Assembly: GCA_000717735.1 (NCBI GenBank)
Contig: JOBE01000028.1
Span: 1-64,000, forward strand
DNA length: 64,000 nucleotides
From: Streptomyces griseoluteus
Lineage (GTDB): Bacteria; Actinomycetota; Actinomycetes; Streptomycetales; Streptomycetaceae
Direction of reading: 5' to 3'
Positions 55,983 through 64,000 of the stretch are shown piece by piece; within the stretch, counting starts at the first letter, position 1; every line of letters starts with the position of its first letter. The position numbers and the translations under genes were made by a program. Below the pieces are notes generated by a model. The model was not told where the DNA came from, did no database searches, and saw only the letters and a list, made by a program, of their open reading frames with translations.

Positions 55983-56076
55983 CCGGAGGATCCGTTCCGG
56001 CACGGACCGGAGGGCGCCCGCGAGGGGCCGGACGGTCGTTCCGCCGCTGCCCGGAGGATCCGTCCGGCACCGACCG
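55983..56076. repeat. Imperfect 26-bp direct repeat
   Basis: A block beginning CCGGAGGATCCGT and continuing CCGGCAC...GACCG occurs at 55983-56009 and 56051-56076, with two small indels between copies. It is non-coding and lies between the minus-strand repeat protein and the acyl-CoA synthetase operator region. Confidence 0.55.
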
Positions 56077-56090
56077 CCGCACACCCATTC

Positions 56091-56105
56091 CTGACTGGCC
56101 GTCAG
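56091..56105. promoter_or_regulatory. 15-bp palindromic operator, copy 2
   Basis: CTGACTGGCCGTCAG: CTGAC half-sites 10 bp apart centre to centre. It overlaps the probable -35 region of the acyl-CoA synthetase promoter, whose -10 would be TAATCT at 56111-56116. Confidence 0.7.
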
Positions 56106-56114
56106 TTCTGTAAT

Positions 56115-56129
56115 CTGACTGGGCGTCAG
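56115..56129. promoter_or_regulatory. 15-bp palindromic operator, copy 3
   Basis: CTGACTGGGCGTCAG, 24 bp downstream of copy 2 and overlapping the -10 and predicted transcription start (about 56123). Two operators bracketing a promoter is a typical repressor layout. Confidence 0.7.
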
Positions 56130-56163
56130 CTGTATACGGATGGGTGAAGGGCGGGCGGAACAC

Positions 56164-58386
56164 ATGCTTGGATCGACTCACGGCACCTTCACCACCGGTC
56201 TCCGCGCCCGCGTGGTCGCCTGCGGCGAGGCGCCCCCGGTCGTCGTGCACGGCGTCACCGCCGCCCCCGGCGACCAGGACGTCAGCGGGCGCCCGCTGCA
56301 CGCCCCCGTACCCGACCTCGACCGGTTCTTCCGGCCCGAGTCCGTCGCCGTCGTCGGCGCCTCCGACACCGAGGGGCGGCCCAACACCGGCATCACCCGG
56401 CAGCTGCTCGCCTGGGCCGAGCGGGTCGGCGCCCGGCTCGTGCCCGTGCACCCGACCCGTACCAGCGTGTTCGGGATCGACTGCGTCCCGTCCGTCGGCG
56501 CCCTCACCGAACCCGTCGACCTCGCCGTCCTCCTCGTCGCCGACCCGCTGCCGGTCATCGAGGAGCTGGCCGCCGCCAAAGTGCGGTTCGCGGTCGCCTT
56601 CGCCTCCGGCTTCGCCGAGACCGGCGAGGCCGGCGCCGCCGCGCAGGAACGTCTCGCCGCCGCCGTACGCCACTCCGGACTCCGGCTCCTCGGCCCCAAC
56701 ACCAACCTCAACGCGTTCGAACGCTTCCGCGAGGACCTCGAAGGGCCCGCCGTCGCGCTCATCACCCAGTCCGGCCACCAGGGGCGGCCCGTCTTCACCC
56801 TCCAGGAGCTGGGCGTCCGCCTCTCCCACTGGGCGCCCACCGGCAACGAGGCCGACCTGGAGACCTCCGACTTCATCTCGTACTTCGCCGGACGGCCCGA
56901 GGTCGGCGCCATCGCCTGCTACGTCGAAGGGCTCAAGGACGGCCGCTCCTTCCTCCTCGCCGCCGACCGGGCCGCCCGCCACGGCGTCCCCGTCGTCGCC
57001 GTGAAGGTCGGCCGCACCGAGACCGGAGCCCGTACCGCCGCCTCCCACACCGGCAAGCTCACCGGCGCCGACCAGGTCGTCGACGCGGCCATGCGCCAGT
57101 ACGGGGTGATCAGGGTCGACGGGCTCGACCAGCTCCAGGACACGGCGACCCTCCTCGCCCGCGCCCGCCGGCCGGTCGCCGACGGCGTCGTCGTCTACTC
57201 GATCTCCGGCGGTACGGGCGCCCACTTCGCCGACCTGGCCACGGCGGCGGGACTCGAACTCCCCACCCTCCCCCAGGACAAGCAGGACGAGCTCCACCAA
57301 TGGATCCCGGAGTACCTGAGCGTCGCCAACCCCGTCGACAACGGCGGACACCCGGTGGGCGACTGGCGCGGCCGGAAGATCATCGACGCGATCCTCGCCG
57401 ACCCCTCCGTCGGGGTGCTGATCTGTCCGATCACCGGCCCCTTCCCGCCCATGAGCGACCGGCTCGCCCAGGACCTGGCCGACGCGGCGGAGGCGACCGA
57501 CAAGCTGGTGTGCGTGGTCTGGGGGTCCCCCGTCGGAACGGAGGAGGCCTACCGGACGACCCTGCTCGGCTCCTCGCGCCTCGCCACCTTCCGTACGTTC
57601 TCCAACTGCATCGGGGCCGTGAAGGCCTATCTCGACCACCACCGCTTCACCAGCGGCTACCGCTCCCCCTTCGACGAGGCGCCCCGCACCCCCTCCCCCT
57701 CCCTCCGCAAGGCCCAGGCCCTCATGCGGCCCGGCCGGCGGCTCAGCGAGCACGCGGCGAAGCAGCTCCTGCGGGCGTACGGGATACGGGTGCCGCGCGA
57801 GCAGCTCGTCACCAGCGCGGCGGCGGCCGTCCGCGCCGCCGGGCTCGTCGGCTACCCGGTGGTGATGAAGGCCTCGGGCGCGCAGCTCGCCCACAAGACG
57901 GAACTGGGCCTGGTGAAGGTCGGACTGACCTCCGCCAGCCAGGTACGGGACGCGTACCGCGAACTCACCGACATCGCCCGCTTCGAGTCGATCGACCTCG
58001 ACGGCATCCTCGTCTGTCAGATGGTCGGGCGCGGGGTCGAGATGGTGGTGGGCGTGACCCGCGACGAGCTGTTCGGACCGACGGTCACGGTCGGCCTGGG
58101 CGGGGTCCTGGTGGAGGTCCTCGGCGACACGGCCGTGCGCGTCCCGCCCTTCGGGGAACAGGAGGCCCGCTCGATGCTCGCCGACCTGCGGGGGCGTGCG
58201 CTCCTCGACGGCGTACGGGGTGCCCCGCCGGCCGACGTCGACGCGCTCGTCGAAGTGGTCCTGCGGGTGCAGCGGATGGCCCTCGAACTCGACGGCGACC
58301 TCACCGAACTGGACATCAACCCGCTGATGGTGCTGCCGCGCGGACAGGGCGCGGTGGCCCTGGACGCGCTGGCGGTCTGCCGATAG
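56164..58386 (+). CDS. Acyl-CoA synthetase (ADP-forming/ATP-grasp, acetate-CoA ligase family)
   Basis: A 740-residue enzyme forming acyl-CoA from an acid, CoA and ATP through a phosphohistidine. The N-terminal CoA-binding Rossmann domain is 'FFRPESVAVVGASDTEGRPNTG'. The succinyl-CoA-ligase-like domains carry the probable phosphorylated His in 'TAASHTGKLTGAD'. The C-terminal ATP-grasp domain contains 'GYPVVMKASGAQLAHKTELGLVKVGL' and 'LTELDINPLMVL'. Acid specificity is unknown. ATG at 56164 is preferred, as it gives the shorter N terminus; ATG 56140 is possible. It is under two palindromic operators and is followed after 19 bp by an enoyl-CoA hydratase, so the pair likely degrades a carboxylic acid. 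Confidence 0.88.
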   Translation: MLGSTHGTFTTGLRARVVACGEAPPVVVHGVTAAPGDQDVSGRPLHAPVPDLDRFFRPESVAVVGASDTEGRPNTGITRQLLAWAERVGARLVPVHPTRTSVFGIDCVPSVGALTEPVDLAVLLVADPLPVIEELAAAKVRFAVAFASGFAETGEAGAAAQERLAAAVRHSGLRLLGPNTNLNAFERFREDLEGPAVALITQSGHQGRPVFTLQELGVRLSHWAPTGNEADLETSDFISYFAGRPEVGAIACYVEGLKDGRSFLLAADRAARHGVPVVAVKVGRTETGARTAASHTGKLTGADQVVDAAMRQYGVIRVDGLDQLQDTATLLARARRPVADGVVVYSISGGTGAHFADLATAAGLELPTLPQDKQDELHQWIPEYLSVANPVDNGGHPVGDWRGRKIIDAILADPSVGVLICPITGPFPPMSDRLAQDLADAAEATDKLVCVVWGSPVGTEEAYRTTLLGSSRLATFRTFSNCIGAVKAYLDHHRFTSGYRSPFDEAPRTPSPSLRKAQALMRPGRRLSEHAAKQLLRAYGIRVPREQLVTSAAAAVRAAGLVGYPVVMKASGAQLAHKTELGLVKVGLTSASQVRDAYRELTDIARFESIDLDGILVCQMVGRGVEMVVGVTRDELFGPTVTVGLGGVLVEVLGDTAVRVPPFGEQEARSMLADLRGRALLDGVRGAPPADVDALVEVVLRVQRMALELDGDLTELDINPLMVLPRGQGAVALDALAVCR

Positions 58387-58405
58387 TCGAGTGGGAGGAG
58401 CCCCT

Positions 58406-59194
58406 GTGGACGAGGTCCTGCACGCAGTCGACAACGGCGTCTCCTGGATCACGCTCAACCGCCCCGAGGCGATGAACGCGGTCACCTGGGACCAGCGGGA
58501 ACGGATCATCGCCCTGCTGGCGGCGGCCTCCGCCGACCCCGAGGTCCGGGCGGTCGTCGTCACGGCCACCGGCCGGGGCTTCTGCGCGGGCGCGGACCTG
58601 CGGGGCGCGCCCGCGACCGGTGCGGACCGGGTCGCGGGGGACGTGGCCCGGATGATCCGGCTCGGCGCGCAGCGGTTCATCGGAGCGGTCATGGACTGCG
58701 AGAAGCCGGTGATCGCGGCGGTGAACGGGACGGCGGCGGGGATCGGCGCCCACCTCGCCTTCGCCTGCGACCTGGTGCTCGCGGCGGACTCGGCGCGGTT
58801 CGTCGAGGTGTTCGTACGGCGGGGCCTCGTCCCGGACGGGGGCGGGGCGTACCTCCTCCCCCGCCTGATCGGGCCTCAGCGGGCGAAGGAGCTGATGTTC
58901 TTCGGGGACGCGGTGTCGGCGGCGGAGGCGAGGGAACTGGGCCTGGTGAACCGGGTCGTCCCGGCGGAGGACCTGGAGAAGACGGCCCGCGAGTGGGCCG
59001 AGCGCCTGGCCCGGGGCCCGACGCGGGCCCTCGCCCTCACGAAGCAGCTGGTGAACGCGTCCCTGGACACGGACCGGGCGACCGCCTTCGCGGCGGAGGC
59101 GGTGGCGCAGGAGCTCAACATGACGACGCGGGACGCGCAGGAGGGGGTGGCGAGCTTCGTGGAACGGCGGGAGGCGCGGTACGAGGGGCGATAG
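58406..59194 (+). CDS. Enoyl-CoA hydratase/isomerase family protein
   Basis: A 262-residue crotonase. 'RGFCAGADLRG' forms the oxyanion-hole loop, 'AVNGTAAGIGAHLAFACDLVLAA' the second oxyanion glycine region, and 'VEVFVRRGLVPDGGGAYLLPRLIG' follows. The usual second catalytic Glu position near 'VPDGGG' is Asp, seen in members with isomerase or other activities, so hydration is probable but not certain. GTG 58406 has GGAGG 7 nt upstream; the first GTG, at 58391, contains that ribosome site. Operon with the synthetase. Catabolic beta-oxidation-type step. Confidence 0.88.
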   Translation: MDEVLHAVDNGVSWITLNRPEAMNAVTWDQRERIIALLAAASADPEVRAVVVTATGRGFCAGADLRGAPATGADRVAGDVARMIRLGAQRFIGAVMDCEKPVIAAVNGTAAGIGAHLAFACDLVLAADSARFVEVFVRRGLVPDGGGAYLLPRLIGPQRAKELMFFGDAVSAAEARELGLVNRVVPAEDLEKTAREWAERLARGPTRALALTKQLVNASLDTDRATAFAAEAVAQELNMTTRDAQEGVASFVERREARYEGR

Positions 59195-59266
59195 CGGGGG
59201 CCTGCTTACCTGGGCCTTATGGTGTGCAGCGCATATGCCTGCCACTGCCGCTCCGGGGGGAACGGA

Positions 59267-62200
59267 ATGCCCAACTCCGCGCGCTCGCGCAAAAGATCCC
59301 GAAGATCCGGAAGGCCCCTCCTTCTGGTTCCCGCCCTGCTGACGGCTCTGCTCAGTCCGCTGCTGCCGACGGGAACGGCCCTGGCGGCGACGCCGCCGGT
59401 CCCGTCGAGTGCCGCACCGGCACCGGCACCGGCACCGGAAGCCGCGGCGACCGACCCCGCGCCCGAGCCGTCCACCACGACGGACCCGACGCCACAGCCG
59501 ACGCCGACGCCGACGCCGACTCAGGATCCGACGGCACCCACCACCGATTCCTGCCCCGCCTTGCCGCTCGCCCCGCTCGGCGGCCCCGGCGACGCGGTCG
59601 GACGCGTGACGCTGGAGCCGAGCGGCACCGCCTGTTTCACGTTGACCGTGGAGAAGCCGGGCCTGCACCGGGTGCTCCTGGAAGGACGGCGCCCGTCCGT
59701 CACTCTCTCCTCCGGTGGGACACCAGTCACGTGCGCCGTGGACTCCGGTCCTTGCGAGCTGGCCGCCGGCACGTACACACTGCGCCTCACCCTCGCCTCC
59801 TATCTGGCCGGCGGTGAGGCACGCGTCGCCGTCGTCCCGCTGATGGCAGGCCCCGGCTGCTCGGAGCCCGTCAGTACCGACTTCGGCACGGCCCCGGCGA
59901 CGGGCACCGCCTCCGGCGATCTCGGCATCATCTGCCACTCGCTCATGACCGCACCGGGCGAGCTGATCAACACGCGCCTCCGCGAGGGCGCGTCCGCCAA
60001 CATCCACGCATGGGTCACCGACGACACGGGCAGGCACCTCTGCAGCGTCGGCTTCGACTGCGTGCTGCCCCCCGGAGTCGGCGGCTACCGGGTCCTCGCG
60101 CACCTCAGCCCCTCGGGCGGCACCTACGCCGTCCCCTACACCCTGACGGTCCGGCAGCTCTCCCACCCGGTGGGCTGCGCGGTCGTGGGAGTGAACGCCT
60201 ACGGCACGTCGCCGACGCAGGTGTCGCCCCCGGCCGAGTGCAAGACGTTCACGCCGGATACGACCGGCACGTACCAGGTGCAGGCCCTGACGGCGTCCGG
60301 CTCCGGGACCGCGCTCACGATGTACGCGCCGAGCGGACGGATCTGCGAGTACACGAACGGCTGCCCGCTGACCGCGGGCGTCACCTACACCCTGGTCACC
60401 AGCAGCACCGTACGGATCCTCGACCCGCGCTCGACGGACGGCTGCACGAACGACGTCGAGCTCGGGCGCGCCCACCGGGGCGCCTTCTCCGCCGCCGGCG
60501 AGGTCGACTGCCTGACCCTGCCGGTACCGCGCGGCGCTCACCTGGCCGTCCTGAAGGGATACGCGCCGGGCACGACCGGCACGGCCCCGGACGTCACACT
60601 TCTCGACGCGACCGGCGCCTCCCCGTGCCCCCCGACGTCGGAGTACGTCCTGAGCACCTGCGTCCTCGGCGGAACCGGCCCGTACCGCGCGATCGTCAGC
60701 AACAGGGCCAGCGACCCCGCCACCGGGGCCTACGCCCTCGCCTTCCATCGCACGGACGCGGCGAGCGGCTGCCGGACCTTCCAGGCCGGTGACTTCACCG
60801 CCGCCTCCGCCCGGATGAGCGTGACGACCGGTGTGGACGCCTTCTCGGACTGCCTGACCATTCCGGCGGACGCGCACTCCGCGCGCGAACTGATCGACCT
60901 GCGGAACGTCTCCGGCGGCCCGGCGGGCGAGCTCAGCCTCTTCGACCAGAACGGCGCGCGGACCTGCTTCGACCCCGACGCCCCCACCGACGTGCCCCAG
61001 GACGCCTGCGCCCTGGCGCCCGGGCTCACGTACACGGCACTCGTCCACGGCGTGGACGCCCCCGCCGAATTCAGCCTCACGCGGCGGGATGTCACGGCCA
61101 CCGCGCGCGGTTGCGTCGAGACCCCTGCCACGGCCGTCGGCCGTCCGTCCACCGCCGGAGTCGCGGCGGCGCCCGGCACCTTCGTGTGCCACCGGGTGAC
61201 CACCCTCGACGCCCGGGACACCCTGCACCTGGACTTCCGCGACGCCTCGTACCTCTCGGCCTGGCCGGTCGGCGTGTACAGGGCGAACGGCACGAAGGGC
61301 TGCGGCGACCTGTCCCCCGGCTGCGCCGTCAGCGGATCCACTCACTACCAGGCCGTCGTCGAGGTCCGGGAGGGCACGAGCGCCGCGCCCGCCTATCGCG
61401 TCGACGCCCTGCGCATCGCCACGGCCGCCGGGCCCGCGCCCGAGTGCGTCAAGGTGGCCAACGTCAGCTACGGCTTCGGACCGCTCGTCGCCACGCTGTC
61501 CGAGCAGAAGACCGCGGTCTGCGCCGCGCTGCCCACCGGCAACTTCGACCGCTTCGTGATGAGCCAGACTCCCGCCACGACCGTTCCGCAGACGCCGACT
61601 CCGCGGCTGTACGACCTGGCTAACCGCCAGGACGGCTGTGCCCGGCGGAACTCGTACTACGAGTGCGAGGTACCGAGGCGCGCGGACGACTGGTACCTGA
61701 CGGCCCGGCCGACGGTCCTCGTGATCGGGATGCCTTCGGCGCCGACGCAGTCCGCCGTGGCGCTGCAGGCGTCGTTCTCCTGCCGGCTGTCACTGTGCGG
61801 TACCGAGAAGCAGACCGTCGGCACCGTCACCCCCGGCACCGTCGGCGCCGGAAGGATCACGATGAAGGTCACCGGCACCGCGCTGCACGAGAAGACCGCG
61901 GTCGAGGTCGTCGGCGGCACCTACCGTGCCCGGTCGACGACGGTCTCCGTCGCGCCCGACCGCCGGAGCATGGACGTCTCGCTCGACCTGACGAGCGCGC
62001 CGCGCACCGCGCTGAGCCTGACCGTGATCACGCATGACGGCACGAAGTACGCGCGCGGCACCGTCACCGTCGTCGCCGCCCTCCGCGCCACCGCCGTCCC
62101 GTCCTTCACCGGCACCGCCGTCGTCGGCGGCACGGTCACGGCGAAGGCCGGGACCTGGTCGCCGGTGCCCGACGGGTACGCGTACCAGTGGAAGGCGAAC

Positions 62201-62893
62201 GGGGTCGCCGTCGCGGGGGCCACGGCCGCCGCGTACACGATCCCCGCCGCGCTCCAGGGCAAGCAGCTGTCGGTGGCCGTGACCGCGCGGAAGACCGGGC
62301 ATCCGGTCGTCACCGCGACGAGCACCGCCGTGGTGGTCAGGGGCGTCGCGCCCAAGCCCGCCAAGGTGCCCTACTTCACCGGCGCCACCCGCGTCGGCAG
62401 CAAGGTGACGGCAGTGGTCGGCACCTGGTCGCCCGCGCCGACCTCGTACGCCTACCAGTGGCGGGCGAACGGCGTGGCGATCTCGGGCGCGACGGGGTCC
62501 TCCTACGTCCCCACCGCCGCCGTCCTCGGCAAGAAGCTGACGGTGACCGTGACGGCTCACCGCACCGGGCACCTGAGCGGGGCGTACACGACCGCCGGGT
62601 ACACCGTCGCCACGGGCCTCGCGCCGAAGGCGACGGCCGCGCCGTACGTCACGGGCACGGTCCGGGTCGGGCGGACGCTCACCCTGAACCGGGGGACGTG
62701 GACGCCGGCGCCGACCTCGTACACGTACCAGTGGTACGCGAACGGGCGGGCGATCACCGGGGCGACGAAGAGCTGGTTCACGCTGACGAGCGCGCAGCGC
62801 GGGACGCGGATCACGGTGAAGGTGACGGCCCAGCGGACCGGTCACTACTCCGGGGTCGCGTGGACGACGTCCACGGTGGCGGTCGCCGGCTGA
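59267..62893 (+). CDS. Large secreted protein with PPC-like modules and C-terminal Ig-like repeats
   Basis: A 1208-residue secreted protein. Residues 1-45 are an Arg-rich signal peptide ('RRSGRPLLLVPALLTALL'), followed by a Pro/Thr/Ala linker. From about 105 to 860 there are many beta-rich modules with cysteine pairs and lines such as 'FTLTVEKPGLHRVLLEG' and 'GTYTLRLTLASYLAGG', resembling pre-peptidase C-terminal domains in series. The last 270 residues are three Ig-like repeats ('GTWSPVPDGYAYQWKANGV', 'GTWSPAPTSYAYQWRANGV', 'GTWTPAPTSYTYQWYANGR'), each ending RTGH. No catalytic motif is seen; adhesion or wall association is plausible. ATG 59267 is preferred over 59219 because GGGGGGAACGGA precedes it. 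Terminator at 62907. Confidence 0.75.
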   Translation: MPNSARSRKRSRRSGRPLLLVPALLTALLSPLLPTGTALAATPPVPSSAAPAPAPAPEAAATDPAPEPSTTTDPTPQPTPTPTPTQDPTAPTTDSCPALPLAPLGGPGDAVGRVTLEPSGTACFTLTVEKPGLHRVLLEGRRPSVTLSSGGTPVTCAVDSGPCELAAGTYTLRLTLASYLAGGEARVAVVPLMAGPGCSEPVSTDFGTAPATGTASGDLGIICHSLMTAPGELINTRLREGASANIHAWVTDDTGRHLCSVGFDCVLPPGVGGYRVLAHLSPSGGTYAVPYTLTVRQLSHPVGCAVVGVNAYGTSPTQVSPPAECKTFTPDTTGTYQVQALTASGSGTALTMYAPSGRICEYTNGCPLTAGVTYTLVTSSTVRILDPRSTDGCTNDVELGRAHRGAFSAAGEVDCLTLPVPRGAHLAVLKGYAPGTTGTAPDVTLLDATGASPCPPTSEYVLSTCVLGGTGPYRAIVSNRASDPATGAYALAFHRTDAASGCRTFQAGDFTAASARMSVTTGVDAFSDCLTIPADAHSARELIDLRNVSGGPAGELSLFDQNGARTCFDPDAPTDVPQDACALAPGLTYTALVHGVDAPAEFSLTRRDVTATARGCVETPATAVGRPSTAGVAAAPGTFVCHRVTTLDARDTLHLDFRDASYLSAWPVGVYRANGTKGCGDLSPGCAVSGSTHYQAVVEVREGTSAAPAYRVDALRIATAAGPAPECVKVANVSYGFGPLVATLSEQKTAVCAALPTGNFDRFVMSQTPATTVPQTPTPRLYDLANRQDGCARRNSYYECEVPRRADDWYLTARPTVLVIGMPSAPTQSAVALQASFSCRLSLCGTEKQTVGTVTPGTVGAGRITMKVTGTALHEKTAVEVVGGTYRARSTTVSVAPDRRSMDVSLDLTSAPRTALSLTVITHDGTKYARGTVTVVAALRATAVPSFTGTAVVGGTVTAKAGTWSPVPDGYAYQWKANGVAVAGATAAAYTIPAALQGKQLSVAVTARKTGHPVVTATSTAVVVRGVAPKPAKVPYFTGATRVGSKVTAVVGTWSPAPTSYAYQWRANGVAISGATGSSYVPTAAVLGKKLTVTVTAHRTGHLSGAYTTAGYTVATGLAPKATAAPYVTGTVRVGRTLTLNRGTWTPAPTSYTYQWYANGRAITGATKSWFTLTSAQRGTRITVKVTAQRTGHYSGVAWTTSTVAVAG

Positions 62894-62906
62894 CCCGTCT
62901 CTTCTC

Positions 62907-62951
62907 GGAAGCCCCCGGGGCGGCGGTCGGTCCGTCGCCCCGGGGGCTTCC
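62907..62951 (+). terminator. Terminator, 16-bp perfect stem
   Basis: GGAAGCCCCCGGGGCG (62907-62922) pairs perfectly with CGCCCCGGGGGCTTCC (62936-62951). It lies just after the Ig-like protein gene and only 3 bp before a palindromic operator. Confidence 0.88.
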
Positions 62952-62954
62952 CAT

Positions 62955-62969
62955 CTGACGGACCGTCAG
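62955..62969. promoter_or_regulatory. 15-bp palindromic operator, copy 4 (flavin reductase)
   Basis: CTGACGGACCGTCAG, with arms CTGACGG/CCGTCAG around a single A: the most symmetrical copy. It ends 5 bp before the ATG of the flavin reductase gene, so a bound repressor would block either initiation or elongation. Confidence 0.7.
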
Positions 62970-62974
62970 CTTCA

Positions 62975-63583
62975 ATGGGCGGCGTGATGGGACACGCGGG
63001 GATGGCGGCCACCGCCGTCCGACACCTGAGAGCGGCCGGTTCGCCGACGGCCGTGGAACCACTGCCCCGGCCGGTACTGCGCGCGGTACGCGAGGACGAG
63101 CGCCCACCCGTCGACCCGGCCGAATTCCGCCGCGTCCTCGGCCACTTCGCGAGCGGGGTCACGATCGTGACGGCCCTCGACGCGACCGGCCCGACGGGCT
63201 TCGCCTGCCAGTCCTTCGCCTCGCTCTCCCTCGACCCGCCCCTGGTGGCCTTCATGGTCGCCCGCACGTCGACGACCTGGCCCCGGATCGCGGACGCGGG
63301 CGCCTTCTGCGTCAACATCCTCGGGGCCGGACAGCGCGAACTGTGCCGGTCGTTCGCGGTGAGCGGCGCGGACAAGTTCGCGGGCGTGGACTGGACCCCG
63401 GCGCCGACGAGCGGCTCCCCGCTCCTGCCGGACGCCCCCGCCTGGATCGACTGCGCGATCACCGCCGTCCACACCGGGGGCGACCATCTGATCGTGGTCG
63501 GGCGGGTCGACTCCCTCGGCGCGACGGAGGACAGCGATCCGCTGCTCTTCCACCGGGGGCGGTTCGGGCGGTTCAGGGGGTAG
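62975..63583 (+). CDS. Flavin reductase-like FMN-binding protein (two-component monooxygenase partner)
   Basis: A 202-residue protein. The flavin-reductase domain begins at about residue 45: 'FRRVLGHFASGVTIVTALD', 'GFACQSFASLSLDPPLVAFMV', 'FCVNILGAGQRELCRSFA', and 'DHLIVVGRVDSL' near the end. Such proteins use NAD(P)H to supply reduced FMN to a separate monooxygenase. A flavin monooxygenase under the same type of operator is at 52915, though that enzyme has its own nucleotide sites. Starts at 62975, 62987 and 63002 are all possible. Overlaps the next convergent gene by 11 bp. Confidence 0.85.
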   Translation: MGGVMGHAGMAATAVRHLRAAGSPTAVEPLPRPVLRAVREDERPPVDPAEFRRVLGHFASGVTIVTALDATGPTGFACQSFASLSLDPPLVAFMVARTSTTWPRIADAGAFCVNILGAGQRELCRSFAVSGADKFAGVDWTPAPTSGSPLLPDAPAWIDCAITAVHTGGDHLIVVGRVDSLGATEDSDPLLFHRGRFGRFRG

Positions 63584-64000
63584 CTTCCGCGTACAGCGCG
63601 ATCCCGCCCAGCATGAAGACGCTCACCACGGCGAGCGAGCCCCACAGCAGCAGGGAGACGAAGTAGCCCTGCCTCGCCGGCCGGGTGAGCAGCGCCGCCA
63701 CGGCCAGGACCGCCCAGCCCACGAGCCATCCCCACACGCCCGCGAGCGGCGCGAGGAGGGCTCCGGCGAGCGCCGAGAGGCCCAGCTGCCACCAGACTGG
63801 GCGACCGCCGAACTTGCGCCCCAGGTCCTCGCCCAGGAGCACCACGGGCAGGACCAGCACGGCGGAGACCGCGAACGCCGCCAGTACGCCGAACACCGCG
63901 AGGAACGGGAGTCCCAGCAGGAACAGGGCACCTCCGCCGGTGTCCTGCCCGGGCTCCGGTTCCGTGGCCAGGCCGCCGATCGTCATCAGCACCGCCAGGC
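63573..64000 (-). CDS. Multi-pass membrane protein, partial (5' end outside window)
   Basis: At least 142 residues with about four hydrophobic helices ('LFLLGLPFLAVFGVLAAFAVSAVLVLPVVLL', 'LSALAGALLAPLAGVWGWLVGWAVLAVAALL', 'LLWGSLAVVSVFMLGGIALYA'). An acidic loop ('TEPEPGQDTGGG') follows the first visible helix. The frame is open to the window edge and hydrophobic residues precede the first possible GTG (63992), so the true start is probably outside. I do not recognise a family. Confidence 0.55.
   Translation of the reverse strand, partial: LAVLMTIGGLATEPEPGQDTGGGALFLLGLPFLAVFGVLAAFAVSAVLVLPVVLLGEDLGRKFGGRPVWWQLGLSALAGALLAPLAGVWGWLVGWAVLAVAALLTRPARQGYFVSLLLWGSLAVVSVFMLGGIALYAEATP

Noticed and set aside
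54169..58692. A 1507-residue minus-strand frame
   Set aside because: Only the part from TTG 55869 is real; the rest is antisense to the acyl-CoA synthetase and its operators.
58316..61345. A 1009-residue minus-strand frame opposite the enoyl-CoA hydratase and the Ig-like protein
   Set aside because: Shadow of plus-strand genes that have clear motifs, starts and signal peptide.

Overview
The window is high-GC actinobacterial DNA, almost certainly from a Streptomyces chromosome. The evidence is the strong G/C bias at third codon positions, frequent GTG and TTG starts, a complete 14-gene complex I operon, futalosine-pathway menaquinone genes, the ATPase/XRE-DUF5753/DUF397 trio typical of streptomycetes, and a possible LAxTG sortase substrate. 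I saw no tRNA, rRNA, CRISPR array, insertion sequence or phage gene.

Layout. Positions 1-9978 hold the tail of a secreted P-domain protein, a LolA-like secreted protein, a long-chain polyprenyl diphosphate synthase, a POT peptide transporter coupled to a CocE/X-Pro-type hydrolase, a cell-wall-anchored protein, fumarylacetoacetase and a small secreted protein. Positions 10038-25785 are nuoA-N on the minus strand, mostly joined by ATGA or GTGA overlaps. The 670-bp region between nuoA and the divergent NlpC/P60 hydrolase carries a Rex-like operator, two Crp-like sites and inverted repeats. Positions 27430-34782 hold a GGR-family (MenJ-like) reductase, menG, mqnC and mqnA, interspersed with secreted proteins. 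With the prenyl synthase near 2 kb they supply the menaquinone that complex I reduces, so the left half is a respiratory island. Then come a cold-shock gene with a terminator in its leader, an M23 peptidase and two small conserved genes.

Positions 37452-55869 are accessory in character. There are six secreted FG-GAP-type repeat proteins. Four lie in one tandem block, one of them frameshifted and one reduced to a miniature, and two more lie further right. Among them sit the ATPase/XRE/DUF397 module, a HAD hydrolase, a Ser/Thr kinase with a ricin-type sensor domain, and a DUF35/DoxX/flavin-monooxygenase group. Positions 56164-63583 hold an acyl-CoA synthetase, an enoyl-CoA hydratase, a large secreted Ig-like protein and a flavin reductase. 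A partial membrane protein closes the window.

The most interesting unexplained signal is a 15-bp palindrome, CTGACnnnnCGTCAG or close to it. It occurs four times, only in front of the DoxX/monooxygenase, acyl-CoA synthetase/hydratase and flavin-reductase genes, and looks like a local regulon for CoA-thioester catabolism whose repressor lies outside the window. Other notable signals are the Rex and Crp sites at nuo, an attenuator-like hairpin before the cold-shock gene, a 7-bp-deletion pseudogene, and several short tandem repeats next to start sites.
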